64,000 nt of DNA from Trogon surrucura. Its lineage: Eukaryota; Chordata; Aves; Trogoniformes; Trogonidae. The stretch lies in assembly GCA_020746105.1 (NCBI GenBank), contig CM036620.1:30785916-30849915 (forward strand), in the 5' to 3' direction. Both the position numbers and the translations under genes were made by a program. The notes under the pieces were generated by a model. The model was not told the DNA's origin. It made no database searches and saw only the letters and a program-made list of their open reading frames with translations. Every line of letters starts with the position of its first letter. Within the stretch, counting starts at the first letter, position 1. Below, in pieces: positions 48,170 through 60,200 of this stretch.

Positions 48170-48920
48170 TCTCCAGAATTTAAGGGTGGGAGAAACTCCT
48201 TCCCTCACTGCCTGGGGAGCTCTGACCTGCTTCGCTTATGTGTCACCCTCCTGACACCTCAGTGCTGGCTGGGTGACTGCCTGGCAGCTTGGGGAAGCAC
48301 AGGTTTGCTATTAAAGGCACCAGAGTGACAGGCTGTTTCTTCTGGTTTCATTCTCCTTCCTTCCAACAAGCCTGTTTTTGAAGTTTGGGAAAGGATTCAA
48401 GTCAAATGAGAGAAAAAACCCACCACTTCTAGGCATATTTATACAATAAGTAGTCTTTTTTTTTTCTGGCCTTTTTTTCCTACTGGTTTATTTTTGCACA
48501 AGCTGTGCTTTCATCATGGGATCTTTTTGTTTGTTTTGAGGGTTTGTTTTGTTGTCTTTTTTTTTTCTTTCAAAGGAAATTGATGAAAAAAAGTCATCCT
48601 AGTAGCCGGTGATTTGTCAGGTGAGATACGAGATAAAACTAGAAGGACACAACTTTGTGGAATGGGTACAGAAACGCTGCTCATTTTGGCTGAAGCACAG
48701 TCACACAGTCATGGCACGCTGAGGTCTCGCAGGCTGCACGCAGACCTAACAGCCTGTATTTCTGGTATGTGACTGCAGATCATACTTGTAACACTCTGCC
48801 TTCCTCTCCAGAGCTGCTAAATGAAGCCAACAGCATTTCTCTGCCACAGGCTGGGTTTATCCGTAAATAGGTAAGACGTGCTTGAGGTAGGGACCAAAAT
48901 TGCCACTCCGATTTTGTGTT
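48170..48920. other. Non-coding stretch, nothing recognised
   Basis: T-rich runs near 48458-48478 and T/G-rich sequence at 48520-48570. No gene or interspersed repeat was recognised. Confidence 0.5.
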
Positions 48921-48922
48921 AG

Positions 48923-49378
48923 TCACAGAATCACAGAATTGTTGAGGCTGGAAAAGACCTCTGAGATCATCATGTCCAGCCTGTGACTTAACAGCATCAC
49001 AATGGCTAGACCGTGGCACTAAGTGCCACATCCAGCCTCTCCTTAAACACCCCCAGGGACAGTGACTCCACCACTTCCCTGGGCAGTGCATTCCAGTGCC
49101 TGATCACCCTCTCCATGAGGAAGTGTTTCCTCGTGTCTAAACTAAACCTCTCCTGACGCAGCTTCAGGCCATGCCCCCTGGTCCTGTCACTAGTTGCCAG
49201 GGAGAAGAGGCCGACTCCCACCTGACTACAACCTCCCTTCAGGCAGTTGTAGAGAGTGATGAGGTCCCCCCTGAGTCTCTTCTTCTCCAGGCTAAACAAC
49301 TCCAGCTCCCTCAGCCTCTTCTCACAGGACTTTCCCTCTAGTCCCTTCACCAGCCTTGTTGCTCTGTCCCTCCAACAG
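48923..49378 (-). mobile_element. CR1 LINE, minus strand, different subfamily
   Basis: The plus-strand start CACAGAATCACAGAATTGTT followed by GAGGCTGGAAAAGACCTC is the reverse complement of a CR1 3' end distinct from the 47.9-kb copy. The minus-strand read '[20 protein letters not shown]' is the conserved ORF2 C-terminal region. Minus-strand homology fades beyond about 49378. A 148-codon frame (49006-49452, -) is still open through much of it, so this is one of the less decayed copies. Confidence 0.92.
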
Positions 49379-49379
49379 C

Positions 49380-51360
49380 ACTCAGGGCACAAACTTGCTT
49401 TCCCAGGAGCCTTGCTGACGAGCAGATTTTCTGCTCTGGCCATAAAACCCATCTGAAAATGAACACCTACGCACCTGCAGCAGCCCGGAGGGGAGGCCAG
49501 ACGGTGGCCTGGCCATCCTTATTCAGACTTATTTCAATACACTGGTCAGCCATCCTTTCTTCTGACTTGACCCCTGTCCACAGTGGCTGCAGGGGACACG
49601 GTCAGCCCATGGCTCGGAGGTGTGCCGTGGTGTTCTTGGCTCCTGCCGCCCTCACGCGTTGTCAAGGCTCAGGGTGAGCTTTGACTGTCTTTGATGAACG
49701 TTACACGTATTTGCAGGCAACGAATACCTGCTGTGACAAAAAAATACAAAACAAGGGAAATAAAATTGCATAGGTTGTTGTTTCAGTTTGGGATAATGAC
49801 TCCACCGGCATCTGCGGGCTGACACCCTGCTTAGATTAATGTCGCTTTCAAGAACGTGGCTTGATTTTTCCTTTAAACATTTGTCTTTACCAACAAGCCC
49901 CTCACCTTAGCACCGAATAATTGACTCTGCCTTGAAGATACTAGAGCTTGTCACAACGCTTTAAATATTGGGATGGCTGCAGCTCTCACGTAGCTGAGGG
50001 AAGCAGCTGAGGATTCAGCAGTGCCACAACTCCCTTTGCCTTGGTGGGGTTGGGTGTGCTGAACCATCAGATGCCCCCAGATGTAAGCTCCTGCCTGCTC
50101 GCTCCCAGACCCAGCTGCTCAGGCTTCCCAAAACACATCAAAGGTCAATGGTTTCCTCCAGATCTGTTCGGGAGAGGGGAGAAATGGGAAGCACTGTTTG
50201 CCATGCACCCCTCCTGCAATGCCAAGCCAGACAGCTCTTCATTGCCTTCTTCCCTTCTAAAACCTTTTAATATTTTAATTAATAATTTAATTAATTTAAA
50301 TACACTTTAAATGTGGCAAAACACAATGACTGTATAACAGAGCCATATATCTACTTTCAACCACACACTGACCATCTTCCCATGCAGGAGAGAACTCGCA
50401 CCAAAATCATCTTGGCTACAAGCTGCCTTATTGCTTTATCAGAGGAGATATTTTTCAGCATTATTTGGAGCATCCTTTAGAGAAAGGAAAAAAAGAGAAG
50501 AAACTGTTTAAAGTCAGTGACACAAAGGTAAGATCTGTTCAGATAAACATAAATGTGCCGGCACAATTTTCTTTGGTCTTCTTTCTATCAAATCTAAAAA
50601 ATTATTTTTAATTGATTCTTGAAGCACTTTTTGAAGTTCAATAAATGCTTCAGAAATCAGTTGGGAGTCCACAAATGTTAATAGTATTTAGCTCATTTCA
50701 ATAAAAATGGCCTCATTAACATGCCAGCTGCTAAAACGTGTGATACCAACTGTGTCCTTCTGCCAGCCTGCGGGGAAGCATTCCTACTTACTACTCAGTT
50801 TTGCTTTAAAAGAGACCATTTAGAAAACATACTCATTTTACTGCATGCGTGCGATCCGATAATAATTATTTCACTACTGCCCTACCCCCAAAAATGGCTT
50901 GAAAAGTCCCCAGCAGCCCTTCCAATGAGGTGAGCTCAGGCTGCCTTTCTTTGTGGATTTTTTTTTCTGCAGGCAAGTAAAACCTCATTCACTTCCCCAT
51001 CCATCAGTGCAGAAGGAGCCAGGTGGGCACTGTGCCTGTCTGAGGCAGGAAGTTTTTCAGTATGGCTCTGCTACGTGGAAATAAATAATCTTCACTCAGC
51101 TCTGCCACTGTCAAGCCGTGACCAGTGGCTGCAGCTCCCTTGACTGCTAGTAAGTACCCAATCTCCAGCTCCAAAATTTGAGAGTCCTATCGAAGCTAGG
51201 GTGACAATGAGCGCTTGCTGCTTTCACCCAGGTAAGTGAACTAAGGATGTCCCACATTTTGGCTTTATAAACAGCTTTTTAACTACCGTTTGTGCTTTGT
51301 GAGACCTTTGAAAGCCATTAGAAGCTTTCAGGACTGGGATGATGGTGGTGCTTGAATGGA
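49380..51360. other. Non-coding stretch with a CNE-like block
   Basis: No gene was recognised. The AT-rich block at 50260-50720 is listed separately. The rest is unique sequence with short overlapping frames. Confidence 0.45.
50260..50720. promoter_or_regulatory. Candidate conserved non-coding element, strongly AT-rich
   Basis: Starts with nested TTAATTAATAATTTAATTAATT words at 50274-50300. Later come AATTGATTCTTGAAG, TGTTAATAGTATTTAGCTC and GGCCTCATTAACATG. There are many homeodomain-type cores and no repeat or coding frame. The final third in particular has the texture of a vertebrate conserved enhancer. Inference by eye. Confidence 0.3.
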
Positions 51361-51728
51361 TGTACTGGTTTGGGCTGGTGTAGAGTTAGTTTTCTTCATA
51401 GTAGCCAGTGTTGGGCTGTGTTTGGGATCTGTGCTGGAATCAGTGTTGATAACACGAGCATGTTTTCATTACTACTGAGCAGTGCTTACACAGAGTCAAG
51501 GCCTTTTCTACTCCTTACACCACCCCACCAGCAAGCAGGCTGGGGGTTCACAAGGTTGTGGGAGAGGACAGAGCCGGGATAGCTGACCCCAACCATCTTT
51601 ACCCCAACCCATGAGTTTTCTCCCTTTTATTCTTCTGATTCTCCACCCCATCCTACTGAGGTGGAGTGGGCGAGCGGCTGTGTGGTGCTTAGCTGCCAAG
51701 CAGGGGTTAAACTACCATAGGTACGACA
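51361..51728 (+). mobile_element. Avian ERV LTR, internally deleted
   Basis: Begins TGTACTGGTTTGGGCTGG and continues through TAGAGTTAGTTTTCTTCATA and GTTGATAACACGAGCATG. It ends with GCTTAGCTGCCAAGCAGGGG, then a TTAAAC...ACA end. I recognise this as a very common bird LTR type. The expected central part between the AGCTGACCCC region (about 51589) and the TTTTCTCCC region (about 51611), which normally carries the TATA box, is missing. No retroviral gene follows, and no convincing target duplication was found (the right end is blurred near 51710-51728). Confidence 0.75.
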
Positions 51729-51729
51729 A

Positions 51730-54035
51730 CCCAGGCTTGGGGCAGGAATAACATTTGGAAGCTTAATTTGAAGCTTTTAATTTGTTGCTTTAAGCTCCTT
51801 AAGCCAGCTGCTGTTGCTGCTGCCACTCTCCTGCCTGGCCCTTGCATGATGAGGATTCTGAACAACACTGCAGTGTTTTAGGTGTACAGTAACAGTAGCA
51901 ATAATAATGATGAGCCAAATTAAACCATGTCATTAAGTCACGAGGTGAGCAGTGCTATGTAAGTATTTGCAGAGAAAATGTGAGACTTTGTTCAATGGAG
52001 TACTGATCAAGTCAATGAGATCAGCAAAATCCAACTCAAAAAGGTCACCAACAGGTGTTAACACCAAAAATTTCCACATCTAATACACATTCTCAGTATA
52101 TGGCCATGTTAATAACTCAAGATCCCAAAGTATATCTCAACTCAAAAAAAACACACTTTAGCCTTTAAGAGGCACATTTTGATTCTCAGACTATGCAAAT
52201 GCCTCTTCCTTGTGCTTACATTTGTAACAGTGTGTCCAGCTGGTACCATACCTGCCGAGCAAGCTGTTCACTCAGTTAAACACTGGATGTGCCAAGCAAT
52301 AGTCATTTTACCCAAAGCAGCCTGGGTAGCAACACACGTGCCAGCTTGTCCCCTCTATAGCACAGACCAAAGCAATGTGGGTCTGGCTGTGCCACAAATG
52401 TACCCCAGCACATGCAAGCCCAGAGGAGACACCAGCAGCCACCCTGAGAAACCCCTTTCCACACTGTTTTAGAGCATCCCAATTCTCTACAGTGACAAAT
52501 CTATCCATAAGAGCCAGCACGGAGGTCGTTGAAGCCCTCATCGTGCTCAGCTGGGGAGCTGAATCATAGAGGGGAATCATTCTCGTGTGGCTAAAGAGCA
52601 ACCATACAGAATACAGCCCTAAAAAGCAGACAAGAGCCTGTTAAAGGCAGAGCAATGATAAGGAAAATTAAGCAGCAATCAGCAGCCACGACAGCAGCAG
52701 GATGCCCAAAAACTAGTCCCGCAATCCGTTGTTGTCCTGCAGCTCCCAGCCCAGATGCCAGCACAGCAGGACACAGCTCGGGCACTTCAGTGCGAGGATC
52801 TGGTCCCACATTACTGATAGATGTGGATTTAAACTAAGCCAAGAGTCACCAAATGGGCTGATTTGGCTCTACCGCTCGTGCTGCAATGGGAAAGAGGCAA
52901 AACCAAGAGCAGGACGCTGTGTCTCAACCAGCGCAACTGATTTGACTATTTCCTGAGCTCCTTGTGCGAGAGGAAACAGTGCCGTATGTCTGCCTTCATC
53001 TCTTCTTTCACCTGCTCCTTTCTGGGTCCTGGCTAGGACCATTAAAAAGACAATATCCTGACCTGGCTTTTCCACTGCTCACACTAACACCCTGCTGGCT
53101 TAGCAGCACAAGAAAAACCTCCCACCCCAGCACCTCAGACCCACCACAGCTCAAGACACCAGCGAGCACCAGAGACACAGCCTACTTGATATCTCAGATG
53201 TGCCCCAGCCTCTGTGAAACATTGCTGGGGTAAAAAGCGAAGCCGGTGCTTTGTCTCAGTGCATTGCCCAAATTTCAGGCAAACAAGCCCCTACAGCACA
53301 GGAGAGGGCTGTAAAGGAAAACCTATGGGACGTGCAGCTGTGGCAAGCACAGAGCCAGCAAATCCCACTAGTGGCTCTCTGACTGTGGCCAGAGATCCCC
53401 AAATGGTTGGTGCCTTTGACCAGAGTTCTGGGATTGCTGTTTCCTCCTGTGCTGGAGCAAACCTCATGGTCTTGTGGCAGGCAGGGACACGCTGGGCGAT
53501 TTGTGCCACGCACTGGCTGTCACCACGCCAGGCAGGGAAGATGGAGATGTCAGCCTTTCCCACAGTGCTCAATGCTTCCAAAATAACTCCACTACCTTTT
53601 GGTAATCGGAAAGCCTCAGGACTCCTTGAGTTTGTATATAAAACATAATTAATTAAAAAATGGCCCAAATCACAAGCAGAAAAAGCCACAGTACAGCCGA
53701 GCAGATTAGAAACACCCATTTCCTCTGAATTCACTGTGAGATACTGAGCCCAAAGCCTGGGCCTCCAAGACTGCCCGAGAAATCGGAGTAAAACCATGAG
53801 GACTAGTTGCACGTGGTTATTGCAAAGGTTAAACTACAAATGGCTTCAGAAAAAGACATGTTCACAAAAGGACAGCCTGCCTGAGACCATGAGGTATAAT
53901 TGCCTCTGTTACACTCTTGAGGACATCTTTGGTATCTAGACCATAGCCAAACATCCACACGTTGGCTGGCAAAGACTGGCATCTCTACCATAATGCTTGA
54001 CACTGGCCGCACATTAAGCCAGGAGAGAGGACACC
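51730..54035. other. Non-coding stretch, no gene recognised
   Basis: Overlapping frames on both strands at 53214-53812 (144 + and 173 - codons) have no motif and shadow each other in a GC-richer patch. AT-rich words (CATAATTAATTAAAAAATGG) occur near 53645-53661. No interspersed repeat was recognised. Confidence 0.45.
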
Positions 54036-54039
54036 AAAA

Positions 54040-55106
54040 TGGTCCCTCAGTAAGGATAAGTGTAGAGTCCTGCATCTGGGGAGGAATAATGCCGGGCACC
54101 CGTACAGATTAGGAGTCATCCTACTGGAAAGCAGCCCCATGGAGAAAGACCTTGGAATCCTGGTCGACAGGAAGTTGTCCATGGGACAGCAGTGTGCCCT
54201 TGTGGTCAATAAAGCCAATGGGATCCTGGGGTGCATTAAGAAAAGTTAACAAAAGTCCAGCAGGTCTAGGGAAGTTCTCCTCCCCGTCTACTCTGCCCTA
54301 GTGAGACCACACCTGGAATACTATGTCCAGTTTTGGGCTCCCCAATTCAAGAGAGACAGGGATCTACTGGAGAGAGTCCAGTGGAGAGCTACGAGGATGA
54401 TTAAAGGACTTGAACGTATCTCCTATGAAGAGAGACTGAGAGAACTGAGGCTTTTTAGCCTTGAAAGGAGATGGCTGAGAGGGGACCTTATTAACGTATA
54501 CAAATATCTGAGGGGTGGGTTCTGGGGTTCCATGCAAGGATGGACGACTCCACACCAATATGATGCTTTAAAGGTTGCCATCTTATTACAAAAGCAGCAC
54601 ATATTTATACTGTTCTGGCTTAGCACGCACCACATTGTGATTGGCTACAGCTGTTTGTGCACTGTTCTGACTGTTAATTGATAATTGCCTGACAAACATG
54701 CATTTCCTGTCCTGCCAGCCAAGCCCCGTGTTCTGCACAGCTGACCGGTTCAGTTCTTCACCAGTGTATCCAAATAATAAAATCTAACATCGGGTGTCAA
54801 GAGGAAGGAGACAATCTCTTTTCAGTGGTGCCCAGCAATAGAACAAGAAATAATGGGTTTAAGTTAGAACATCAGAAGTTCCACCTCAACATGAGGAGAA
54901 ACTTCTTTCCTGTGAGGGTGACAGAGCACTGGCACAGGCTGCCCAGAGAGGTTGTGGAGTCTCCTTCTCTGGAGACTTGGAAAACCCGCCTGAATGGGTT
55001 CCTGTGTGGCTGCCCTAGGGGATCCTGCTCTGGCAGGAGGGTTGGACTAGATGATCTCGAGAGGTCCCTTCCAACCCCAGACATTCTATGATTCTATGAT
55101 TCTCTG
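54040..55106 (+). mobile_element. CR1 LINE interrupted by an LTR
   Basis: Plus-strand CR1 from 'TAAGGATAAGTGTAGAGTCC' through the C-terminal region. The read '[15 protein letters not shown]' near 54310 and '[19 protein letters not shown]' near 54430 are conserved positions. It stops at about 54520 inside the GGGTGGGT stretch and resumes at about 54792 with GGGTGTCAAGAGGAAGGAG. It then runs through '[16 protein letters not shown]' to the 3' end at 55106 (GGTTGGACTAGATGATCTCG, ATTCTATGATTCTATGATTC). The two halves are collinear with one CR1 copy; the interruption is a younger insertion. Confidence 0.95.
54523..54789 (-). mobile_element. Solo LTR nested in the CR1 (ERVK-like), minus orientation
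   Basis: A 267-bp segment starting TG (TGGGGTTCCATG) and ending CA (AAATCTAACA) on the plus strand. Read on the minus strand it has promoter order: a CCAAT box at 54644-54640, a TATAAATA box at 54609-54602 about 30 bases further, and an AATAAG poly-A-like signal shortly after, near 54587-54582. That is the same layout as the 47.4-kb LTR. GGGT occurs at both outer edges (54517-54520 and 54792-54795), consistent with a short target duplication, although the exact boundary is ambiguous by a few bases. There are no internal retroviral genes, so it is a solo LTR left by LTR-LTR recombination. Confidence 0.7.
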
Positions 55107-57046
55107 CCCCCAGCCCCACGAGCAGAGGGGAGCAGTGCTGGCCCCAGGGGCCATGGTGGTGTGTGCATCCTTGCTGTTTGCTACACAGCCTAACCAAGAA
55201 TTTCAGTCCCTGAGGACAGCTTTCCAGAGCTACAAATGTTTTGCTTCACAATTAAATATATTCTTATTAGGTCTTCACTGACCAGGCTCTGCACAGAGTC
55301 ACCTCAATAGGCTGGAGTATTTTCAAATTTCGCAGCGAAACTTTTTTCCAAGTGCAATTAGGGTTAAAGACAGACCTGAAGGTGCGTGCAGCGGGCCAGT
55401 GCTATCCAGACCTATGCGTTCACAGCCTTTGCCCTGTAAAGCACCACTCCCACCCCTTTCCTTGGGGCAGGCACCCCTGCCCGGGCTGTCGACTTTCAGG
55501 GAGTGAAGACGCCCCAGTCCTCTCCTTCCTCTCTCTCCTCCTCCTGGTTTTATTTCGGGTCACCCGTATTTTGCTGGAGAGGTCAGAGTGTGGCAGCACA
55601 GCCGCGGCTGAGGCCCTTCCCGGGGGGAGGAAAGCAGCACGCTGAGCTTTTGAAGCCACGATAAGAGAAAACGACGCAATTAGGGGTTTGCAGTTTCGCT
55701 GGCAAATTTGCATTTTAAATTACTTTTTGGTATAATTGTGTTTCATCTTTCTTGTCACTCCAAGTTCTGTAACTTTTATTATTTCCTGAGAATGGCTCAA
55801 AACGCTGTGTAAGAGAACAACTAAAAAAGAAAAAGCAATTTTATATCAATATTATTTTTTTCCCACCTTAAAATATTCCTTTTAGATTAATTATGAGGGG
55901 GAAGAAAAAAGGTCATCTGAGATGAGGGGGAGGGAAAGAAGGTGGTGCCAAAAGGAATTTCACCCGGAGGAGGGAGCTGTGAGTTCTGGTTTGTTACCCC
56001 AAGCTCTGCAGAAAGCAGAGGGGCTGTTGCAAGGATGTCTCCCCAGCCACCTCCCAGCCAAGCAGACACCACGACCCTCCCTTGGGGGGAAATCCCAGTT
56101 ACCAGCCCCTTTGCCCCAGCATTCACAACTTGGCCCCGACTGCTAAATGAAATTATCTCCAGGTCCTATTAAGCAAATATACCTTGACAGCCCTACTGTC
56201 AGGATAGATTAATCCACTGACAGATTGACCTCCGGATCCCCTCCTCCCTCCCCTCTGCGCCAACACTGATTGCATGAAAAGTCAAATTGCACCACTGTGG
56301 CAGATCAGTTGCACTGTCATTTGTCATCTCCTCTAAACAGCCTCTGGCCACCCACCAAATACTCAACACTGTCCTCAAAACAGGATCAGGGGGCTTGGAC
56401 CCTGGCAGGGCCACAGAGACGCTGAGCCCTTGTAGCCGGCTGCAGGGGACAGCCCACACCGTGGGAAAGGCAAGAAAGAAGAAAATACTCCCAGCTGTCC
56501 CAATACACCAAAAAAAAAGCATGTCTAGAACCCTTCAGTGTGCTCTGAAGGGGAAAGAAAAGCCAGTCAAAGAAAAACGCACTGCCATCTATAATAAAAC
56601 AATGCTGCTGCTGTTCTCAGGCACCTGAATGGAGATGTGAAGGTTAGATGAGCCTATGTTACATTTAATACTGTCAAACACTGTTTGAACACAAAGTGAG
56701 GCTTGCGTTATTGCTGCGCTCCCTGCCTGCAAGGCTGCTCTGTGGTTTGAAAGAACTATCAGCACGCAATGGGCTTTTTTTTTTTTTTGATTGCAGAATT
56801 CGAGTCAAGAAAATGATGGGGACTTTGTATTTGGATGTCACCTCTGATATGTCATGCTAATTTTCCTCTTTTAATACCCTCATCCGGGTGCTAATGTCAG
56901 ATGATGATGTGACAACAAACGCGAGCAGGTCTAAGTAAAAGGGCACCAATTCACACACCACGGGGACAGTAGTCCATGGGTTTATGTACATACCAGTCCT
57001 GGTTTTGATTTGAACTAAGCTGATATAAATTAAAAGTAGCTCCCTT

Positions 57047-57074
57047 AAAAAAAAAAGAAGAAAAAAAAAAGAGA
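57047..57074. repeat. Poly-A tract with G interruptions
   Basis: A10, GAAGA-type interruption, A10. No retrocopy body was recognised. Confidence 0.8.
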
Positions 57075-60029
57075 AACAGTGGCTGGGGAGCGAGACATGT
57101 CCGTGGCTGGTGTTAACCTGCACATCTCCTCCACAGGGAGTGCTTCTGCAGAGACTGACACTGACTGGGTTTGTCCATCCCACCCAGCTCCACCAAGGCC
57201 ACTTAAAATGTCTTGGGAGCTGCACCTGAGGAAGCACTGCATACTGCTTTCAGCCTCATATGCAGGTTGTTTTTTTTTCCTGTAAATTGGCTTAGATGTT
57301 TCATATACACTCCACTGCTGGCAGAGGGGGAAGCAAGACAGGTTTTTCTCCCTCTTCCCTCACCTTCCATCACATGCAGCACTTTCACTATGTCTAGACT
57401 TTGCCACTACAACAAATCCTTTGGAGTTGTTTGGGCGGGTTTTTTTGTGAGTGTTTTTTGTCGGATTTATTTTTTTTTTAAAGTCTTTTAAGGCAGGAAA
57501 AAGAAACAACTCAATAAATCGGTGCTTTGTTTTACTGCACTGGCTTAAGACAATATCCTTAAGATATTATTAATTAACAATCCCACCCTTAGAGCTTCTC
57601 TGCAGTAGGATAAAAGTTGGCAGAACAGAGAAACCCCAAATGGGGGAAATATTCTGCAGCAGATAAGGCTTTATGAGTGACAAGCCTCTGTCACTCACAT
57701 TTAAGACCACAAGTATAAGCTGCTTGTTATATTGCAAATCAGCTAAAAATGATCCTAAATGCAAACCTCTTTCTTCTTAAAAGCTACCTGTTGCAGAGAC
57801 ACCCAGAGCCTAACACTCTGATTTGGGTATAGAAAGCACTTTATTCTTTTTTTTAATTGAAAGAAAAAGTTTACAGCAGTGAAAAATAAAAAAGCAAAGG
57901 ATGAACTGCAGCCACATCCCAGCTTCAAATGCATCCTGTTAAAAGCTCATGGAATAAAAAGTTACACAGCACTAAACAGAGTGTCTGCAAGCTAGTATTG
58001 ACTGAAATTTTAAACTGATTTACTTGTTGGGGTTTTTTGTGGGTTTTTTTTTGTTTTTTTTTTCTTTTTACAAAAACTGTAATTTATTCTGTATTCTAAG
58101 CTCTTTTTGAGAAAGCAGCTCACATGAGTTTGATGCGAAGTGAACAGTAATAATAGTAATACTACTAATACAGAAGCCACGGGGAAGACTGTAAAGCTCT
58201 ATACAAAGGTCCCAGCTCATGAGCAGGAGACCTCTAAGCCAGCACCTGAAAGGCTTCTCAAACCAGGAAAGTTAGGTGCAAGACCTTTACAAAAGAACTA
58301 TTTTCTGCAAATTAAAATGACAAAAATACAGAACATGACTATTAATCCTTCACCGCACAAGTCGCACTGGCCCAGCCGCCTCCCCACACTGCTTCTGCCC
58401 CCGTTTCAGCATCGTGAGGACACACATGGCTCATCCTGCTCTTCTGCAGTTATTGAGGCACTTTGGGCTGTTCCCACATAAAAGCGACCTGACAGAGCCG
58501 GGCTTTCAGCTTACACATTCGGGTCTAAATTTCACACACACTGACAGTCCCCCACCCCAGCCTTGAGTCAAACCCAAAAACCCCCTGCTCACAGCTCCCA
58601 TTCCCAGCTCTCACCATCCCAGTTTAGTTAGGTTACAACAACCACTTAAACCCTCTCCTCAAAGTTACATAATCTTCTGTGTTATTGAAGTGGCCTTTTT
58701 TTAACTGATGAAGATTAAGCATTTCATTTTGCCTTTAAAAAAATCTGTGCTCTGTATCATCTCGTGGGTTTAAAATGCCTGGTAGGATTAAACTTAAGAC
58801 TTTTCTCCATTGGGTGTACTAAAGCTCCTGAAATTTGAATCTGTGGGTTTTTGATAAGACAAGAGGATACCACATAAATCACTGGAGTTTGTTATTTTTA
58901 AACAGCTCCCCCCTCCTATTCACAAAGGGAAGGATAATTTGAATTTTAGATTTTAAACACTGATGACACTGTCCTCCAGATAGTGTTGTTACACTTTCTG
59001 TCTAATTAAGGAAAAGATGAATTAAGCTATAGATTTATCACCTACCCTGGAAATTACCACAACCATTATTATAATAGTAATGTCTACATCCTGAGGAATC
59101 CAAAAGTTCTTAACCAGATAAAGAAATCCTGTTTCCACTGCATGTGTGTAACAGCAGTGGCATCTGGAACATCTCCAGGCTAAAACAAAAAAAGTCAAGC
59201 CAGGATTCAACCTGGTATGTATTTGTGCTGGATTTTCACAGTGTAATTCATAGGTTTAAAGATATACATGTACAGAAGGAAAAATAGCAGCCCTCCCTAT
59301 CAAAAAAAGAAAAAAAAAATCTCTTGGCTAGAGAGAGATTTAGATGCCTAAATCCACACCCAGATCCTAAAATTTCGCCTTTAGATGTTGTGGAAGTTTT
59401 CTATGCATCTCTTCAAAAAATGCATAGCTCCTCAAGAACCTTTATCTCTGCTTCTGGAGAGATGAGAGTATTTCAGCCACGGCAGAGATCGAGCACCAAA
59501 GCCTACAAGCACCAAAGCCCAAACAGAGTGACAAAAGTGCTAGCAGATAAATGCTCACGTGCCCTGAAGTGCTGGATAAGGATACCCTGTGAGGCAAGGA
59601 GAAGCCAGTGGTGGCAAGGAGGGGGCTCAGGAAGGGTTTTTCCACTAACTTTATCATTTCTCATCCCTCAGGCCATGGTACAGCTGCAGGAACACACCGT
59701 CTTTGCCTGCTGCTTCACAAAGTTTGCTCTCCCATCTTATTTCCAAAGCTTGTGTCAGAGATTTCACAAGGCAGCAACTGGAAAACCCCACACCACCAGA
59801 GGGACAGATCACCCTAACATGAGACAGCACAAGGAGGGCGAGAGCTCCAGGGTACAGCCTCAGATGGCTTCAGCAGGGCTGAGAGGGCTCTCCAATAGAA
59901 GAGAAATACCTAAAAACTACTGGCTGCACCTAGAAGGAGGGAGCTCAACAGGTGCCTGTTGTTAGGAAGAGGGAGAGACTAAATGTTGCAGTTAATCCTT
60001 TTAGCTCAGAGGAACATGGCAACGAAGAA

Positions 60030-60200
60030 GAATTTTAGCAGAGCATGTAAATCGTGGTGGTTTGCAGTTGTAGCTAGCTTTATCGAATCGTGTGCTAAAA
60101 TCAGTAATCATTCCAGGCCAGGAGGAAGATTATCATCTGTTGTAAATTGTCATACTTCAAAATAGCACATTAATTGCTGTGATAATTTACACCAGCTGAG
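60030..60200. promoter_or_regulatory. Candidate conserved non-coding element
   Basis: A block with GCATGTAAATCG, TTATCGAATCGTG, AAAATCAGTAATCATTCC, GAAGATTATCATCTG and CACATTAATTGCTGTG. It has GATTA/TAATC and TTAATTG homeodomain-type words, isolated CpGs in AT-rich DNA, and no repeat or coding signal. Inference by eye. Confidence 0.25.

Noticed and set aside
49006-49452. 148-codon minus-strand frame with recognisable conserved residues
   Set aside because: It is the CR1 ORF2 C-terminus, not a host gene, and is annotated as a mobile element.
59324-59965. 213-codon plus-strand frame
   Set aside because: No domain or splice context. It begins after an A-rich tract and contains only a short 12-bp duplication; judged a chance frame.
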